A stretch of DNA of 64,000 nucleotides from Okeania sp. SIO2C9. GTDB taxonomy: Bacteria; Cyanobacteriota; Cyanobacteriia; Cyanobacteriales; Microcoleaceae. The notes beneath the pieces were generated by a model. It ran no database searches and was not told the DNA's origin. It worked only from the letters and a program-made list of their open reading frames with translations. A program made the position numbers and the translations under genes. Of the stretch, positions 39,677 through 50,415 are shown piece by piece. Position 1 is the first letter of the stretch. Each line of letters starts with the position of its first letter. Location of the stretch: positions 338,659 to 402,658 of the forward strand of contig NZ_JAAHGO010000007.1 of the NCBI RefSeq assembly GCF_010672455.1. The letters run 5' to 3'.

Positions 39677-41025
39677 TATAAATAATCTCCTGTAATCGGT
39701 TTACTTTTTGGATAGTGAATTACTATCTATATTCTTTTTATATCTCTAAATTCAGATCATTTATTGTTAACTAATATACTTTTTACTATCTTTTTTCTCA
39801 TTTTATGAGCGGTTGCTTGTTTTTTTAAGTATAAATTCTCAATCCAGAGAATGGCATTATTAATATTAGTTTTTACTGTCTCAATATCAATAAAAATTAA
39901 TAAAAAAAATTATTTTTTATGATATCATTAATCTTGGTTTATTGCGGCGATTATGCAAGTAAAATTTTACAGTCATCTACTTAAATTGTCAAGATAATAA
40001 GATAATTTTTCCCAAAACAATTATATCTGTAAATCTGCCAAATTAGCGAACATTTAAGTTGCTATTTAGACCAAAAGTAAACAAATATTAATTGTTACTG
40101 AACAGAGAATTAAATGGAGAAAAACTATGACTATCAGATGTTATGTTAGCTTCAATCGATAATTTTAAAAGTGAGAACAAGCCAAAATCAAAAGTGTTGC
40201 CAGTAAAAAATTACAAAATTAAGTCGATCGGGTATAATTGAATATGCGGTTTTTCAATCTTTACTCTACAAAAAACATAGATGCTTAAAGTAGAAGCGAT
40301 CGCTGCTAACAAAAGTATGAATAATATTAATAGCGATCGCTCATACAATTTGCCGAAGACAAGAACCTTCAGAGCAATTGATAAAAATTTTTCAGGCAAA
40401 GGTTATATCTGGAATGCGATCGTCATAACGAGACGAGTAGCTACAGCAAATTCTAAGTACATGAAGTGCAAACATTTAAGACCTTTCCCTTTGAGATTAT
40501 TTGTCAACAAAAAATTAACAGGACTCACGCATGAGGTACGAAAAACTAGGACTTGAGATTGCTTCCCTATGGGTCGCAATGACAGAAATACGTTGAGGTG
40601 CGTAAGTCCTAACAATAATACTTGTAGTGATGTTCTATGGAACGGGTGGTAGTACATTGTAATGGTAGTGCATTGTCCGGCAATATTTGTTACGAAAACA
40701 GTGGGAGCATCTTGCTTCCGTGCCAGATATTCCTCTTTGCTGTATACCATTACGCTCCGCAGGACTAATCATGGAATCTACCTACTATGGTCTCTTCAAA
40801 TGAAAACTGCTGTAATACCAATTTGATAAATGTTTGCTACAAATGACCAGTATCTTTAATTAGAAGTCAAGTAGGGGAGCCGTCAGTAGGGCAATGTACA
40901 GATGGCCATAAGCACATTTTGAAAAGTCAGATAAAATTATTTACTATGAAACTTTATATTTGATTGTCTAGTTGACCGGAAAGTCAATAACATGAAAAGA
41001 AACTGTACTAAATAAGGAGGCATAA
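39677..41025. other. Long gap without a supported gene
   Basis: AT-rich; contains two GCGATCGC HIP1 sites near 40298 and 40335, the GGACTTACGCA-type element (40518-40612) and a GGGAGCATCTTGCTTCC-type repeat (about 40640-40755). Short frames at 40211-40556 overlap these repeats and were not accepted. Confidence 0.55.
40518..40612. repeat. MITE-like element, GGACTTACGCA family
   Basis: Begins ACAGGACTCACGCATGAGG and ends GTGCGTAAGTCCTAA, an inverted pair. The interior AGATTGCTTCCCTATGGGTC is shared with the nested copy at 2818-2910. The element inside the Ap4A phosphorylase (37388-37480) has the same ends but another centre. Confidence 0.75.
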
Positions 41026-41931
41026 ATGCGTAGTAAACGCTCTAAACCCTGGATTCATCGTAATTCACGTTTTATTATTACTGGTATTTCCACAGTAGGA
41101 GCAGTAATTACAGCATATCTCGCTATAGAAAAATTTATGGGAGGAGTCGTGACTTGTCCTGTAGCTGGTTGCGATAAGGTACTTGAAAGTCCTTATGCTA
41201 TGATTTTTGGCTTACCTCTAGCTCTCTTTGGCTTTATAGCTTATGCTGGTATGGGAATAATGGCGATCGGTCCTTGGGTAATTAACCCAGATTCTCAGAA
41301 GGAGTTACGCTCAAAACTAGAAAACTGGAGTTGGTTATTAATGTTTGTGGGTGGCGTATCCATGACTATCTTCAGTAGCTATTTGATGTACATCATGGCA
41401 TTTGAGATTAAATCTCTGTGTTTTTATTGCATCGGTTCGGCTATTTGTTCTGTAGCTTTATTTGTTTTAGCATTAATCGGTCGTGACTGGGAAGATATTG
41501 GGCAATTAATCTTTACCGCTATTATTGTTGGAATGGTTACTCTTGTAGGAACATTTGCGGTTTATGCTCCCATTCATAGTCCTATTGCTGAAAAACAAGA
41601 TATTTATGCAGTTACAACTACTTCGACTCCGGCAAAAATTGCTTTAGCAGAACATCTGACAGAAGTGGGAGCAAAAATGTATGGTGCTTATTGGTGTGGT
41701 CACTGTCAAGACCAAAAGAAGTTGTTTGGTCAAGAAGCTGTTAGTAAACTTAATTATATTGAGTGCGATCCTAAAGGCAAAAACCCTCAACAAAGCTCAT
41801 GTATCGCAGCCAATATTACCGCATATCCGACTTGGAAAATTAATGGTAACTCTTACGAAGGTACAGTTTCTTTAGAGGATTTAGCAAAATATTCCGGTTA
41901 TAAAGGTCCAGCTAATTTTAACAATCTTTAA
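41026..41931 (+). CDS. VKOR-thioredoxin fusion (disulfide bond formation)
   Basis: A 301-residue protein. The N-terminal VKOR domain has four to five membrane helices (about 17-37, 58-82, 103-126, 133-151, 160-182), a first Cys pair (C44, C49) and the active-site CFYC at 132-135. A thioredoxin-like domain follows with YWCGHC (CGHC 224-227) and a later TAYPTWKING cis-proline segment. The fusion makes and passes disulfides to exported or lumenal proteins; in cyanobacteria it also affects photosystem assembly. A strong AAGGAGG ribosome site lies just before the ATG. Single gene, convergent with the PEP-CTERM gene. Confidence 0.93.
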   Translation: MRSKRSKPWIHRNSRFIITGISTVGAVITAYLAIEKFMGGVVTCPVAGCDKVLESPYAMIFGLPLALFGFIAYAGMGIMAIGPWVINPDSQKELRSKLENWSWLLMFVGGVSMTIFSSYLMYIMAFEIKSLCFYCIGSAICSVALFVLALIGRDWEDIGQLIFTAIIVGMVTLVGTFAVYAPIHSPIAEKQDIYAVTTTSTPAKIALAEHLTEVGAKMYGAYWCGHCQDQKKLFGQEAVSKLNYIECDPKGKNPQQSSCIAANITAYPTWKINGNSYEGTVSLEDLAKYSGYKGPANFNNL

Positions 41932-41938
41932 TATCAGC

Positions 41939-41966
41939 GTAGGGACGCTCCATGGAACGTCCCTAC
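41939..41966. terminator. Hairpin between convergent genes
   Basis: GTAGGGACG...CGTCCCTAC forms a stem around CTCCATGGAA. It lies 8 nt after the VKOR gene and before the end of the opposite-strand PEP-CTERM gene, so it could stop transcription both ways. Similar palindromes are found inside the MITEs at 30985 and 63380. Confidence 0.5.
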
Positions 41967-42000
41967 AGAAGATTTTGATTAATCATTGATTATCCGAACA

Positions 42001-43809
42001 TCATAAGAAGGCAGCATTTTCTTCAGTAGTTTTGTTCTTACGCTTCAACAATAACTTTCCTCCTGCTCCGAATACCAACAAACCAAAAATTGTACCAGGT
42101 TCAGGTACAGAATTAATTTCATAAATAGTAGTTGTACCACTAACTTCATTCGCCACTACTAACAAAGCTATACCATTGGGACTATCTTCTGCACTAATAA
42201 ATGTTAACCCCTCTGGCCCTAGATCGCCAGCACCAGCAGTACCAACTTCGGGTTCTCCAATGGGACTATCTTCTGCACTAATAAATGTGAACACCTCTGG
42301 CCCTAGAAGGCCAGCAGTACCAGCTTCAGGGTCTCCAAAAAAGTTACGATTATTCGTGTAGCTAATAAACTTAGGAGCCCATGGATTACTAACATCATAG
42401 GTCATAAAGCCACCAATCCTTTCTAAACCAATAAAGGCTAAAGTACTATTACCTACCATACCAATAGTCACACCTTCAGGTTCTGGGCCTTTATTATCAC
42501 TTCGATTATCAAAGGAGTCATTTTCATCATTATTGGAGTTGAAGAATTCAGGAAATAATTGAGCAGTTATTTGTTCAAAATCATCCCCACTGTCAAAAAC
42601 TAAAGCTCCCTCTTCATCCCAAATGGAAAAAGAGCGACCGCCGAAGGCATATAGCTCATCAAAGTCACCATCACCATCTGTATCACCCAGGGTATTTGTA
42701 ATTTCCAAAGGCCCTATAGTTTCATCTTGCTGGAGTATCTCAGCATCTGGGAAAGCATTTGGGTCTAGTATCTCATCTGCCACTTTTGTTTCTTCATTAA
42801 ACCCATCATAGTCACGACTATCACCCTCATTAGCTGTCACTAAGTAAGTTTTTCCTTCTACTGTATAGCTAGCAATTTCATCTGGTTGGTATATCCCAAA
42901 TACAGGATAATTATCAATATTAATTCGATCGTCTTGATTGCTACCATCTATTCCATTACCAGGTAGACTATGATCCTTAAAACCAAGAGCAACAATATCT
43001 GTAAATGTAGCTGTTTCTATATCGAGTATACCTATAGCATTATTTTCCTGTAATGTTACCCAAGCTGTTTTTCCATCTTCAGAAATAGTGAGCGCCTCCG
43101 GTTCCAAATCTTGGGCTACTGTTGCGCCTGGGCCAAATATCCGCACACCTTCTGCTCGTAGTTCATCTACTTGAGCATTAAAAGCCTGAAAACCTGCGAC
43201 ATTATGCGTGATATTTTCTATGCCATTAGACAGATCGATGATACTAACAGAGCCTTCTGGATCTATATCTCCTTCTAGATAACCTTCTGGTTCAGCTTCA
43301 TTGGCCACCAGTAGTTTAGTGCCATCTGGTGTAAAGGTCAGCATATCGGGTAAAGCACCCACTGTTATTTGATTGATGAGATTGCCATCATTATCAAAGA
43401 ATAAAACTTCTCCTGGATTTGTGATTGTGTCATTTTCAACAGCAACCGCAAATACACTGTTACTGTAAGCAACACTATTGACACCACCAAAATTGCCAAA
43501 TTGACCTAAATTTATACTAAAATCTAGATTTGGAGTGTTGGGGTTACTAATATCTAAAACATCTATTGCCACTGTGTTGTCGTTAACAACAAAAAGTCTT
43601 TCACTATTTGGATCGAAGGCTGTTATTCTTGATGCACTATCATCAAATACACCTGTAGCATAAGTACCTACTGGTGTGAAATTTAAACCAATAGCTGTAC
43701 TTGGTGCTGACATTATGGCGATTGCCATACTTGATTGTACAGTTACTTCAATGATTTTTTCTAATACATTAGTATTAGTATATTTACTTTTATCCTGATA
43801 GTTTTTCAT
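42001..43809 (-). CDS. Choice-of-anchor I family protein with PEP-CTERM sorting signal
   Basis: A 602-residue exported protein. After an N-terminal signal region (about 24-42) comes a beta-propeller-like body with repeated ISNPNTPNL, LLVANEAEPEG, GKTAWVTLQENNAIGILDI, YLVTANEGDSRDYDGF and LPEFFNSNN segments, the choice-of-anchor I pattern also seen in alkaline-phosphatase-like proteins. It ends SVPEPGTIFGLLVFGAGG, a hydrophobic stretch and KRK, the PEP-CTERM signal read by an exosortase. An 84-nt (28-codon) tandem duplication lies near the C-terminus (TFISAEDSP...EPEVGTAG). Surface or exopolysaccharide-associated function is likely. Confidence 0.85.
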   Translation of the reverse strand: MKNYQDKSKYTNTNVLEKIIEVTVQSSMAIAIMSAPSTAIGLNFTPVGTYATGVFDDSASRITAFDPNSERLFVVNDNTVAIDVLDISNPNTPNLDFSINLGQFGNFGGVNSVAYSNSVFAVAVENDTITNPGEVLFFDNDGNLINQITVGALPDMLTFTPDGTKLLVANEAEPEGYLEGDIDPEGSVSIIDLSNGIENITHNVAGFQAFNAQVDELRAEGVRIFGPGATVAQDLEPEALTISEDGKTAWVTLQENNAIGILDIETATFTDIVALGFKDHSLPGNGIDGSNQDDRINIDNYPVFGIYQPDEIASYTVEGKTYLVTANEGDSRDYDGFNEETKVADEILDPNAFPDAEILQQDETIGPLEITNTLGDTDGDGDFDELYAFGGRSFSIWDEEGALVFDSGDDFEQITAQLFPEFFNSNNDENDSFDNRSDNKGPEPEGVTIGMVGNSTLAFIGLERIGGFMTYDVSNPWAPKFISYTNNRNFFGDPEAGTAGLLGPEVFTFISAEDSPIGEPEVGTAGAGDLGPEGLTFISAEDSPNGIALLVVANEVSGTTTIYEINSVPEPGTIFGLLVFGAGGKLLLKRKNKTTEENAAFL

Positions 43810-45065
43810 TGATTATGTATCTCCTAAATAAATATCTTTTTGAAATTATTCCGCTATATTCTACATAATTTTTTTTCAATCGTGCTATAGCTTTGACAGC
43901 TAGTATTTTTAGAGCAAAGAAAATGTGTAAAAATTTTATACATTTTCCTATTTTATTACTGATCGTTCTCTCAATATTTAGTAAAGTTTAATGAGCTAAG
44001 ATGTATTTATTTTGGTAAGACAAAATAAAACTGTTAAAGGCAATACTTAATAGGGAGAGGCTTTTAAGCTATCAGCCCTACTTAATAAGTTAATATTCAT
44101 ATAGCCAAATTTCAGTGCTCAACAAGCTTACTACCTGATAAAAACACTTAAACTATAGTTATGGAATCTCAATGATAGAATAATTTATATGAACATTTTT
44201 ACTCAGTTATCCATGTTGTCATACCAATTTGATGTAATATTACACAGAATTAGGTTTTAGATTTTATAACAATTTGATGTAATATTACACAAAATTATGA
44301 GATTGATTAACTTATCTATCTTAATCTCATGTCAACTCTGATTAAGATATTATTTTATACAACCTCTAATGAATTTGGTATGAGTAAAAAAAACAATTTT
44401 GATCGATACTTTATAAATAATTGCATTATTAGTTATAAATATGCAATAGTTATGAGCTAACTTCATCAAATCTTCATATATTGTTGATTAATTAAAGTAG
44501 CAATCTTGAGTGGCTATTTACAAACAAGGCGTTGCTAATTTGAGGTATGATATTATTCAGGACTAAGAGGGAGAGCAAAAAACTTTCTCCTTCTACTCGG
44601 GGTTTCTGATTCTTTCTTCCCTCCTGACTCGGTCTTCCTGACTTCCCCTCCTGGAAGGGGCGCGCGGGTGGGTTGACTCCTAAGTAATTAGGATTAGTAT
44701 CATACAGGTGCTTCAGCAACGCCACAAACAATAGTTGTATTAAGTCGATATAATGAGCGGCTATATATATCTGGCCTACAGCCCTCCAATAATCTTGCTA
44801 GGATAGTATAAATATCTGTGGTGTTTTCAAAAAAGTGACAATAAAGATCCCTAACATTGATGGCCAAGTACTCAACAAAATCAGTCAAGTGTTTAAGTTT
44901 AGTAACTAGACTATTATTTATTGGCAATTTATAGAACTAATAAGACCTCAATGGCCAAACCGGGATAGAGCTGTGGAAAAATTACCTGATTAAAACTTTT
45001 GTTCGTGAATTTATTTGAGTTATATCCTTAAAGTTACAACTATCAAGAATGGAGAAGTGGAGAAA
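43810..45065. other. Gap with repeats, no accepted gene
   Basis: A 19-nt word AATTTGATGTAATATTACA occurs twice at about 44228-44290. A GGCGTTG-type MITE lies at 44528-44723. A 75-codon minus-strand frame (44700-44927) ends inside that MITE and could be a small gene cut by it, but I do not recognise it. The leading 17 codons of the frame before 45066 are not needed by the binding protein. Confidence 0.5.
44528..44723. repeat. MITE-like element, GGCGTTGCTGA family
   Basis: Begins GGCGTTGCTAATTTGAGGT and ends GTGCTTCAGCAACGCC. The interior has GAGGGAGAGC and TCCTGACT words and a CCCCTCCTGGAAGGGG hairpin. Confidence 0.7.
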
Positions 45066-45998
45066 ATGTTACGCAAGCTTTTTGTGAAACTATCACTTTT
45101 TGGCATGGTCATCGCCTTAGTCAGCTCTAGCTTAAAATCATCAGCATTAAACCCAAAGCTGTTAGCTAGTACTCAAGACCCAAGTACAATAGTTATTGCT
45201 GATATTTCTAATAATCCTTCAAAAAAGATTAAACGCTATCAACCCTTAGCAGACTACTTAGCAGAAAGACTAGGCCCATTTGGAGTAAAGGTAGGGGATG
45301 TCGAAATAGCTTCTGACTTACAAGAAATGGCCAATGCACTCAACTCAGGAGAAGTAGATATTTATTTTGATAGTCCCTACCCAGCAATGATTGTGAGCGA
45401 TCAGTCTAATGCTAAACCAATTCTACGTCGTTGGAAAGGTGGTGTACCAGATTATTATACTGTTATTTTTACCATGAAGGATCGTGGAATTCAATCCTTA
45501 GAGGATTTAAAAAGTAAGATAGTTGGTTTTGATGAAATTAGCTCTACTTCAGGCTATATGTTGCCCACTTCTTTGCTAATAGAAAGTGGTTTAAATCCTC
45601 AACAGAAGAGATCGGCTAGTTCCACAGTATCCGCTAATGAAGTAGGATATGTTTTTACTGATGATGATGAAAATACTATCCAATGGGTAATTAGTGGAAA
45701 AGTTGCTGCTGGTGCAGTTGACATCGGTACTTTTATGGAAATTCCGGAAGCAAACCGACAAGCCATGATAGTTTTAGCAAAAAGTGAGAAAGTAGCTCGC
45801 CATGTAGTTTTAGTTAGACCTGAGATGAAACCGGAAATGCTTGAGGCCATCAAAGCTATTTTGATTAAAATGGATCAAACGGCAGAGGGACGAGAAGTCT
45901 TAGAGAAGTTTGAAAAGACAGCCAAATTCGATGATTTTCCTCCAGAGTCAAGTATAGAAAGAATGCGAGAATTGTATGAACTTGTTCAAAACAGGTGA
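45066..45998 (+). CDS. PhnD-like phosphate/phosphonate binding protein
   Basis: About 310 residues from ATG 45066 (MLRKLFVKLSLFG); the frame is open to 45015 but this ATG follows a GGAG site and starts a proper signal peptide. The mature protein has RYQPLADYLAERLGPFG, NSGEVDIYFDSPYPAMIV, SLEDLKSKIVGFDEISSTSG and GAVDIGTFMEI, the PhnD/TauA-like periplasmic binding fold. The sensor kinase begins 5 nt after its stop, and no transporter permease or ATPase is nearby. This suggests a periplasmic ligand sensor feeding the kinase rather than an importer. Confidence 0.85.
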   Translation: MLRKLFVKLSLFGMVIALVSSSLKSSALNPKLLASTQDPSTIVIADISNNPSKKIKRYQPLADYLAERLGPFGVKVGDVEIASDLQEMANALNSGEVDIYFDSPYPAMIVSDQSNAKPILRRWKGGVPDYYTVIFTMKDRGIQSLEDLKSKIVGFDEISSTSGYMLPTSLLIESGLNPQQKRSASSTVSANEVGYVFTDDDENTIQWVISGKVAAGAVDIGTFMEIPEANRQAMIVLAKSEKVARHVVLVRPEMKPEMLEAIKAILIKMDQTAEGREVLEKFEKTAKFDDFPPESSIERMRELYELVQNR

Positions 45999-46003
45999 AT
46001 TAG

Positions 46004-47974
46004 ATGGGCTTATTCAGGGTTGGACAAGGGTCGCTAGCCACCAAGTTAACGCTAGCCATGACAGGTTTGGTTGTCATGGTAGTGGCCGGTGTCACTTGGC
46101 TATCCGTTCACCGTCAGCAACAAAATTTTCGTACTGAATTGAAAAAACAGGCGGAAATCTTACTTAATACTATATCAGTAACAGTTAGAGATTCTCTCTA
46201 CAGGCTAGATGCTGATTTTATGGAAGAAATAATGGAGCAGCTTGGAGAAGATCAAGTGCTGGCTGCTGGCCGTATTTATGAGAAAGATGGAAGAATAGTT
46301 GCTGATGCTTATGGTGAAGATGTTTTGGTTTACAATATTAAACCCGATGAATTTGGCCAGCGTCTATTAGAGAGCGATGAAACAATTTTTGAGTGGCAGT
46401 CTACTCAACTGCTTGCTGGTAAGGCAGTAGTGATTGGGCGAAAAAGACTGGGAGCTGTGAGTGTAGGTTTGTCTACAACTCCTTTAAATCAAAAAATTGC
46501 TGCTGTGCGTAATCAAGGTCTTATAGTAGCAGCGATGGCTGCTACTGCAGGAACTTTTCTGGCATTGTTAATTAGTCGCTCTATTACTGAACCTCTAAAG
46601 GAAATGACTGTAGTTACTAAATGTCTCGCTTCTGGAGACCTAACTCAGAAGATGGATATTTGTACTGGAGATGAATTAGCTGTATTGGCAAAGTCTTTTA
46701 ATAGTATGACTTATCAACTTAGAGAACTAATTCATAGCAAGGAGAAGCTAATTCGTAGTTTAAAACAAAGAGCAGAAGATTTACGGCAAAGTGAGGCTAA
46801 AAATAGAGCGCTGCTTGATGCTATCCCAGATGTAATTTTGCGATTCAGCAATCATGGGGTTTTTCTCTACTATAAACCTTCTAGAAAAAATGATTTACCC
46901 TGGTCTAGGGATAAATTAATAGGTAAAAAAGTTTCCGAAGTTTTGCCAGAAAATGCTGCAAAACAATATTTACAATATTTTAAGGAAGCGCTGCAAACAG
47001 GAGATATTAAAATATTTGAATATGAGTGGTTTGTCCATGGACGACGTCGTCATTTTGAAGCAAGAATATTGGCAAGCGGTAAAAATGAAGTTTTGGCTAT
47101 TGTTCGAGATATTACAGAAAGTAAGTTAGCTAATATAGAGTTGAAACAAGCAAAAGAGGCTGCAGAAGGTGCTAACAAAGCCAAAAGTATGTTTCTTGCT
47201 AGTATGAGCCATGAGCTGAGAACACCTCTGAATGCGATTATTGGTTATAGCGATCTGCTGCGAGAAGATGCTGAAGATTTAGGCTATGAAGATTTTATTC
47301 CAGACCTGGAGCAAATTAAAAACTCTGGTTTACATCTGCTAACAATTATTCAAGATATCCTAGATATTTCTAAGGTAGAATCAGGCGAGATGACTATATA
47401 TGAAGAAGAATTTGATATCTTGACATTAATAAGAGAAGTCCAATCCATTGTACAACCACTGATCATGAAAAATGGTAATTCTTTTCAGATACATTGTAGT
47501 AAAGAAATTGGAACTATGGTTGCTGACCGAACAAAAATTAAGCAAGTTGTGATTAATCTATTGAGTAATGCTAGCAAGTTTACTCACGAAGGTATCATTA
47601 CTTTAAAGGTAGTTCGGGAACACAACATACAGCAGCATGGAAATGGTAGCAGCACATGGGAAATAGGGTCAGGTCATCTTTCAGATAATCAGGTATTAAA
47701 TCAGATAATTTTTAGTGTAACTGATACTGGCATAGGTATGACTCCAGAGCAGATTGACAAAGTGTTTCAGCCTTTTGTACAAGCTGATAACTCTACGACT
47801 CGTAAGTACGGTGGAACTGGTTTGGGGTTGTCTATCTGTCAAAAATTTTGTGAAATGATGGGTGGAAAAATTACGGTAGAAAGCTCTGTTGGTGTTGGCT
47901 CTACTTTTAGTATAAATTTACCAACTGTTGTCACATTAAAAACTGACCATATTTTAAGTTCAGAGCGGTCGTAA
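46004..47974 (+). CDS. Membrane sensor histidine kinase (HAMP-PAS-HisKA-HATPase)
   Basis: A 656-residue kinase. One membrane helix (about 14-32), a periplasmic sensor (35-165), a second helix (about 170-190, [18 protein letters not shown]), HAMP (190-245), PAS (about 265-380), HisKA with [16 protein letters not shown] (phospho-His about 403), and HATPase with [20 protein letters not shown] and GGTGLGLSI. No receiver domain is fused and no response regulator is adjacent. It is translationally close to the PhnD-like protein, so the two probably form a signalling pair. Confidence 0.92.
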   Translation: MGLFRVGQGSLATKLTLAMTGLVVMVVAGVTWLSVHRQQQNFRTELKKQAEILLNTISVTVRDSLYRLDADFMEEIMEQLGEDQVLAAGRIYEKDGRIVADAYGEDVLVYNIKPDEFGQRLLESDETIFEWQSTQLLAGKAVVIGRKRLGAVSVGLSTTPLNQKIAAVRNQGLIVAAMAATAGTFLALLISRSITEPLKEMTVVTKCLASGDLTQKMDICTGDELAVLAKSFNSMTYQLRELIHSKEKLIRSLKQRAEDLRQSEAKNRALLDAIPDVILRFSNHGVFLYYKPSRKNDLPWSRDKLIGKKVSEVLPENAAKQYLQYFKEALQTGDIKIFEYEWFVHGRRRHFEARILASGKNEVLAIVRDITESKLANIELKQAKEAAEGANKAKSMFLASMSHELRTPLNAIIGYSDLLREDAEDLGYEDFIPDLEQIKNSGLHLLTIIQDILDISKVESGEMTIYEEEFDILTLIREVQSIVQPLIMKNGNSFQIHCSKEIGTMVADRTKIKQVVINLLSNASKFTHEGIITLKVVREHNIQQHGNGSSTWEIGSGHLSDNQVLNQIIFSVTDTGIGMTPEQIDKVFQPFVQADNSTTRKYGGTGLGLSICQKFCEMMGGKITVESSVGVGSTFSINLPTVVTLKTDHILSSERS

Positions 47975-48128
47975 TATTATGTCCGGTAGCATCGGTGTAA
48001 TTGGATGGGGAGATGGGACCCACCCCTCGCCCCTCCCAGGAGGGGAATGTGGGGAGATGGGGGGGAAATATTTGGTAATGGTTGAAGATGGAACATTTTT
48101 TTATACCGAATTAAACGGATTTGACATT
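47973..48128. repeat. MITE-like element between kinase and HxlR genes
   Basis: Contains GTCCGGTAGCATCGGTGTAA, GGATGGGGAGATGGG, GGTTGAAGATGGAACATT and ends TTAAACGGATTTGACATT. Same family as 38669-38839. Its left end (AATATTATGTCCGG) looks like a mix with the ATATCATGTCCGG family. It overlaps the last bases of both flanking genes. Confidence 0.65.
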
Positions 48129-48480
48129 ATTCATCTATCTTTTCATTTTCCTGATGAGAATTCAGATGTTCAATCCCCCATTCGTGCATTTCATCAATCA
48201 TAGGTTTAAGACTTTTTCCGAGAGGAGTTAAAGAATATTCGACTTTTGGAGGAACCTGTAAATAAACTTCCCGATGAACAATACCATCTGCCTCCATTTC
48301 CCGCAATTGTTGGGTAAGCATTTTGTGAGTCACACCTTGTAAAGAACGATGAAGTTGATTGAAACGTTTGACCCCATCAAATAATTCCTTGAGAATCAAA
48401 AGTTTCCAACGTCCACCAATGACTTTGATAGCCATCTGTGCTGGGCAATTTTTCTTCTTATTTGTACTTTTAATTTTCAT
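48127..48480 (-). CDS. HxlR-type winged-helix transcription regulator
   Basis: A 117-residue protein. CPAQMAIKVIGGRWKLLIL, LFDGVKRFNQLHRSLQGVTH, KMLTQQLREMEADGIVHREV and the wing VPPKVEYSLTPLGKSL are the HxlR/DUF24 pattern, with the redox-sensing Cys near residue 12. It lies divergently to the broken CDGSH gene and upstream of pirin, a context seen for redox or electrophile-responsive regulators. Its ATG overlaps the end of an IscB remnant. Confidence 0.88.
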   Translation of the reverse strand: MKIKSTNKKKNCPAQMAIKVIGGRWKLLILKELFDGVKRFNQLHRSLQGVTHKMLTQQLREMEADGIVHREVYLQVPPKVEYSLTPLGKSLKPMIDEMHEWGIEHLNSHQENEKIDE

Positions 48481-48711
48481 CTCAAATTGTTGCTTTCCTC
48501 AGTTTTTATATTAAAGTTACCAGTTTTTATGACAGCCACTCGACCGAGATAAAAACCAATATTTTTGCTTTTGGTGACAACTACTTTAAAAATATCCCCA
48601 CTCATAAAACCATAGGATTATTGGTGTCTAAGTTTAGGTTTGGTTCTAGGAAAACCATATTGATCAGTTCTACACATTTGTCTACTACCTCTACCCATAG
48701 TATCTTTTTGG
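48477..48711 (-). pseudogene. C-terminal remnant of an IscB (RRXRR/HNH) nuclease
   Basis: The minus strand reads MGRGSRQMCRTDQYGFPRTK, then PKLRHQ, a TAA, and in the same frame SYGFMSGDIFKVVVTKSKN, IGFYLGRVAVIKTGNFNI. This matches the C-terminal end of cyanobacterial IscB proteins (GRGSRQMCR.D.YGFPR... GF.TGDIVKA... G.Y.GRVAVR..GSFNI). No RuvC or HNH part remains and the frame upstream has stops. It is the tail of a mobile element inserted upstream of the HxlR gene. Confidence 0.65.
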
Positions 48712-48845
48712 GTACTATCTTACTTTAAAGTGCATACTATACATACTAACCTGACTTAAGCTAGATTATAAATGTCAAAACAAAATCTCAGTTATTAACT
48801 CCTATAGATTTTGTATCCAGAGATTAATGCAATAGAGAAAACACC

Positions 48846-49236
<391 letters not shown>

Positions 49237-49430
49237 ATAAAATATTCATTTGTTAGTGTTGCATAATCAAACAATTATTTTGACTGAAAATTAACTTCTG
49301 GAAAATCACAATTATGCAACATTAGTTGGGAGTAATCAAACATAAATTATCATTTTCTTTATGGGTTTAATACCCCACCGTCTACACGGTGTTCAAAATT
49401 ACTTGGGGGAGCGAATCCCCATGTAATTTC

Positions 49431-49464
<34 letters not shown>

Positions 49465-49499
49465 TCTTCAACAAATAATTTCAGTTATTCAACCTAGTT

Positions 49500-49628
49500 A
49501 TATCATGTCCGGTTGAACAGTTATAAATAAACGACGAAGGAGTCAGTCCTCAGTTGTCAGGAGTTAGGAGGGAAGAAAGAAGAAGTAAAGAGAAACTTTT
49601 TTGACCACTAATTATCCGGAAATGATAT
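49500..49628. repeat. MITE-like element, ATATCATGTCCGG family
   Basis: Starts ATATCATGTCCGGTTGAACA and ends TTATCCGGAAATGATAT. It lies 88 nt before the pirin start and may separate pirin from its former promoter. Confidence 0.75.
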
Positions 49629-49716
49629 TATTAATTTTTTTTATTAGTCAAAATTAATATTAGTAATTAAAGTTTAATTTTCACAAAAAAATCAAATTTT
49701 ATCGGAGGTAGTAAGA

Positions 49717-50415
49717 ATGATTTCTATACGAAAAGCTGAAGCAAGAGGGCACGCAAATTATGGTTGGCTCAATAGTTATCATACATTTTCTTTTGCCAAC
49801 TATTTTGACCGTGAATATATGGGGTTTCGCTCTCTCAGAGTAATTAATGAAGATAGAGTTTCTCCTAATAATGGTTTTGGAACTCATGGACATCGAGATA
49901 TGGAAATTATTACTTATGTTTTAGAAGGAGCATTAGAACATAAAGATAGTGCAGGAAATAGTGCTGTACTTTATCCTGGAGAAGTACAACACATGAGTAC
50001 GGGTACAGGAATTATGCATAGTGAATATAACTACTCAAAATCTGAGGAGGTTCACTTTTTACAAATTTGGTTACTACCAAATTCTAGGGGTTTAAAACCA
50101 ATTTATAATCAACGTTCTTTTGATATAGAAAAAAACTCTGGTAAATTAAATTTAGTAGTTGCGAAAGATGGTAGAAATGGGGCGCTAAAAATTAATCAGG
50201 ATGTTGATTTATTTGCAGGTATTTTGAAAGAGGGAGATCGCTTGTCTTATTCTTTTGATTCTGAACGTTACGGATGGGTTCAAGTTGCTCGTGGGGAAAT
50301 AGACCTTAATGATTTATCTTTAAAAGCAGGTGATGGTGCTGCTTTAAGCGAAATTAATGATGTTGATATTACAGCTAAGTCAGATGCAGAAATTCTTTTA
50401 TTTGATTTAGCATAG
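49717..50415 (+). CDS. Pirin family protein (YhhW-like bicupin)
   Basis: A 232-residue bicupin. The metal site is in GTHGHRDMEIITYVLEG (two His) with LEHKDSAGN and TGIMHSEYN supplying the remaining ligands; QIWLLPNSRGLKP is the usual bridge to the second cupin. Members act as quercetin 2,3-dioxygenases or redox-sensitive cofactors. A GGAGG ribosome site (ATCGGAGGTAGT) precedes the ATG. The neighbouring HxlR regulator and CDGSH gene suggest a former redox-response group. Confidence 0.9.
   Translation: MISIRKAEARGHANYGWLNSYHTFSFANYFDREYMGFRSLRVINEDRVSPNNGFGTHGHRDMEIITYVLEGALEHKDSAGNSAVLYPGEVQHMSTGTGIMHSEYNYSKSEEVHFLQIWLLPNSRGLKPIYNQRSFDIEKNSGKLNLVVAKDGRNGALKINQDVDLFAGILKEGDRLSYSFDSERYGWVQVARGEIDLNDLSLKAGDGAALSEINDVDITAKSDAEILLFDLA

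Noticed and set aside
40211-40750. Short frames in the gap before VKOR
   Set aside because: They overlap dispersed repeats (GGACTTACGCA element, GAGCATCTTGC repeat) and show no conserved features.
44700-44927. 75-codon minus-strand frame
   Set aside because: Its end is inside a MITE and no family or convincing ribosome site was seen. It might be a cut gene but cannot be supported.
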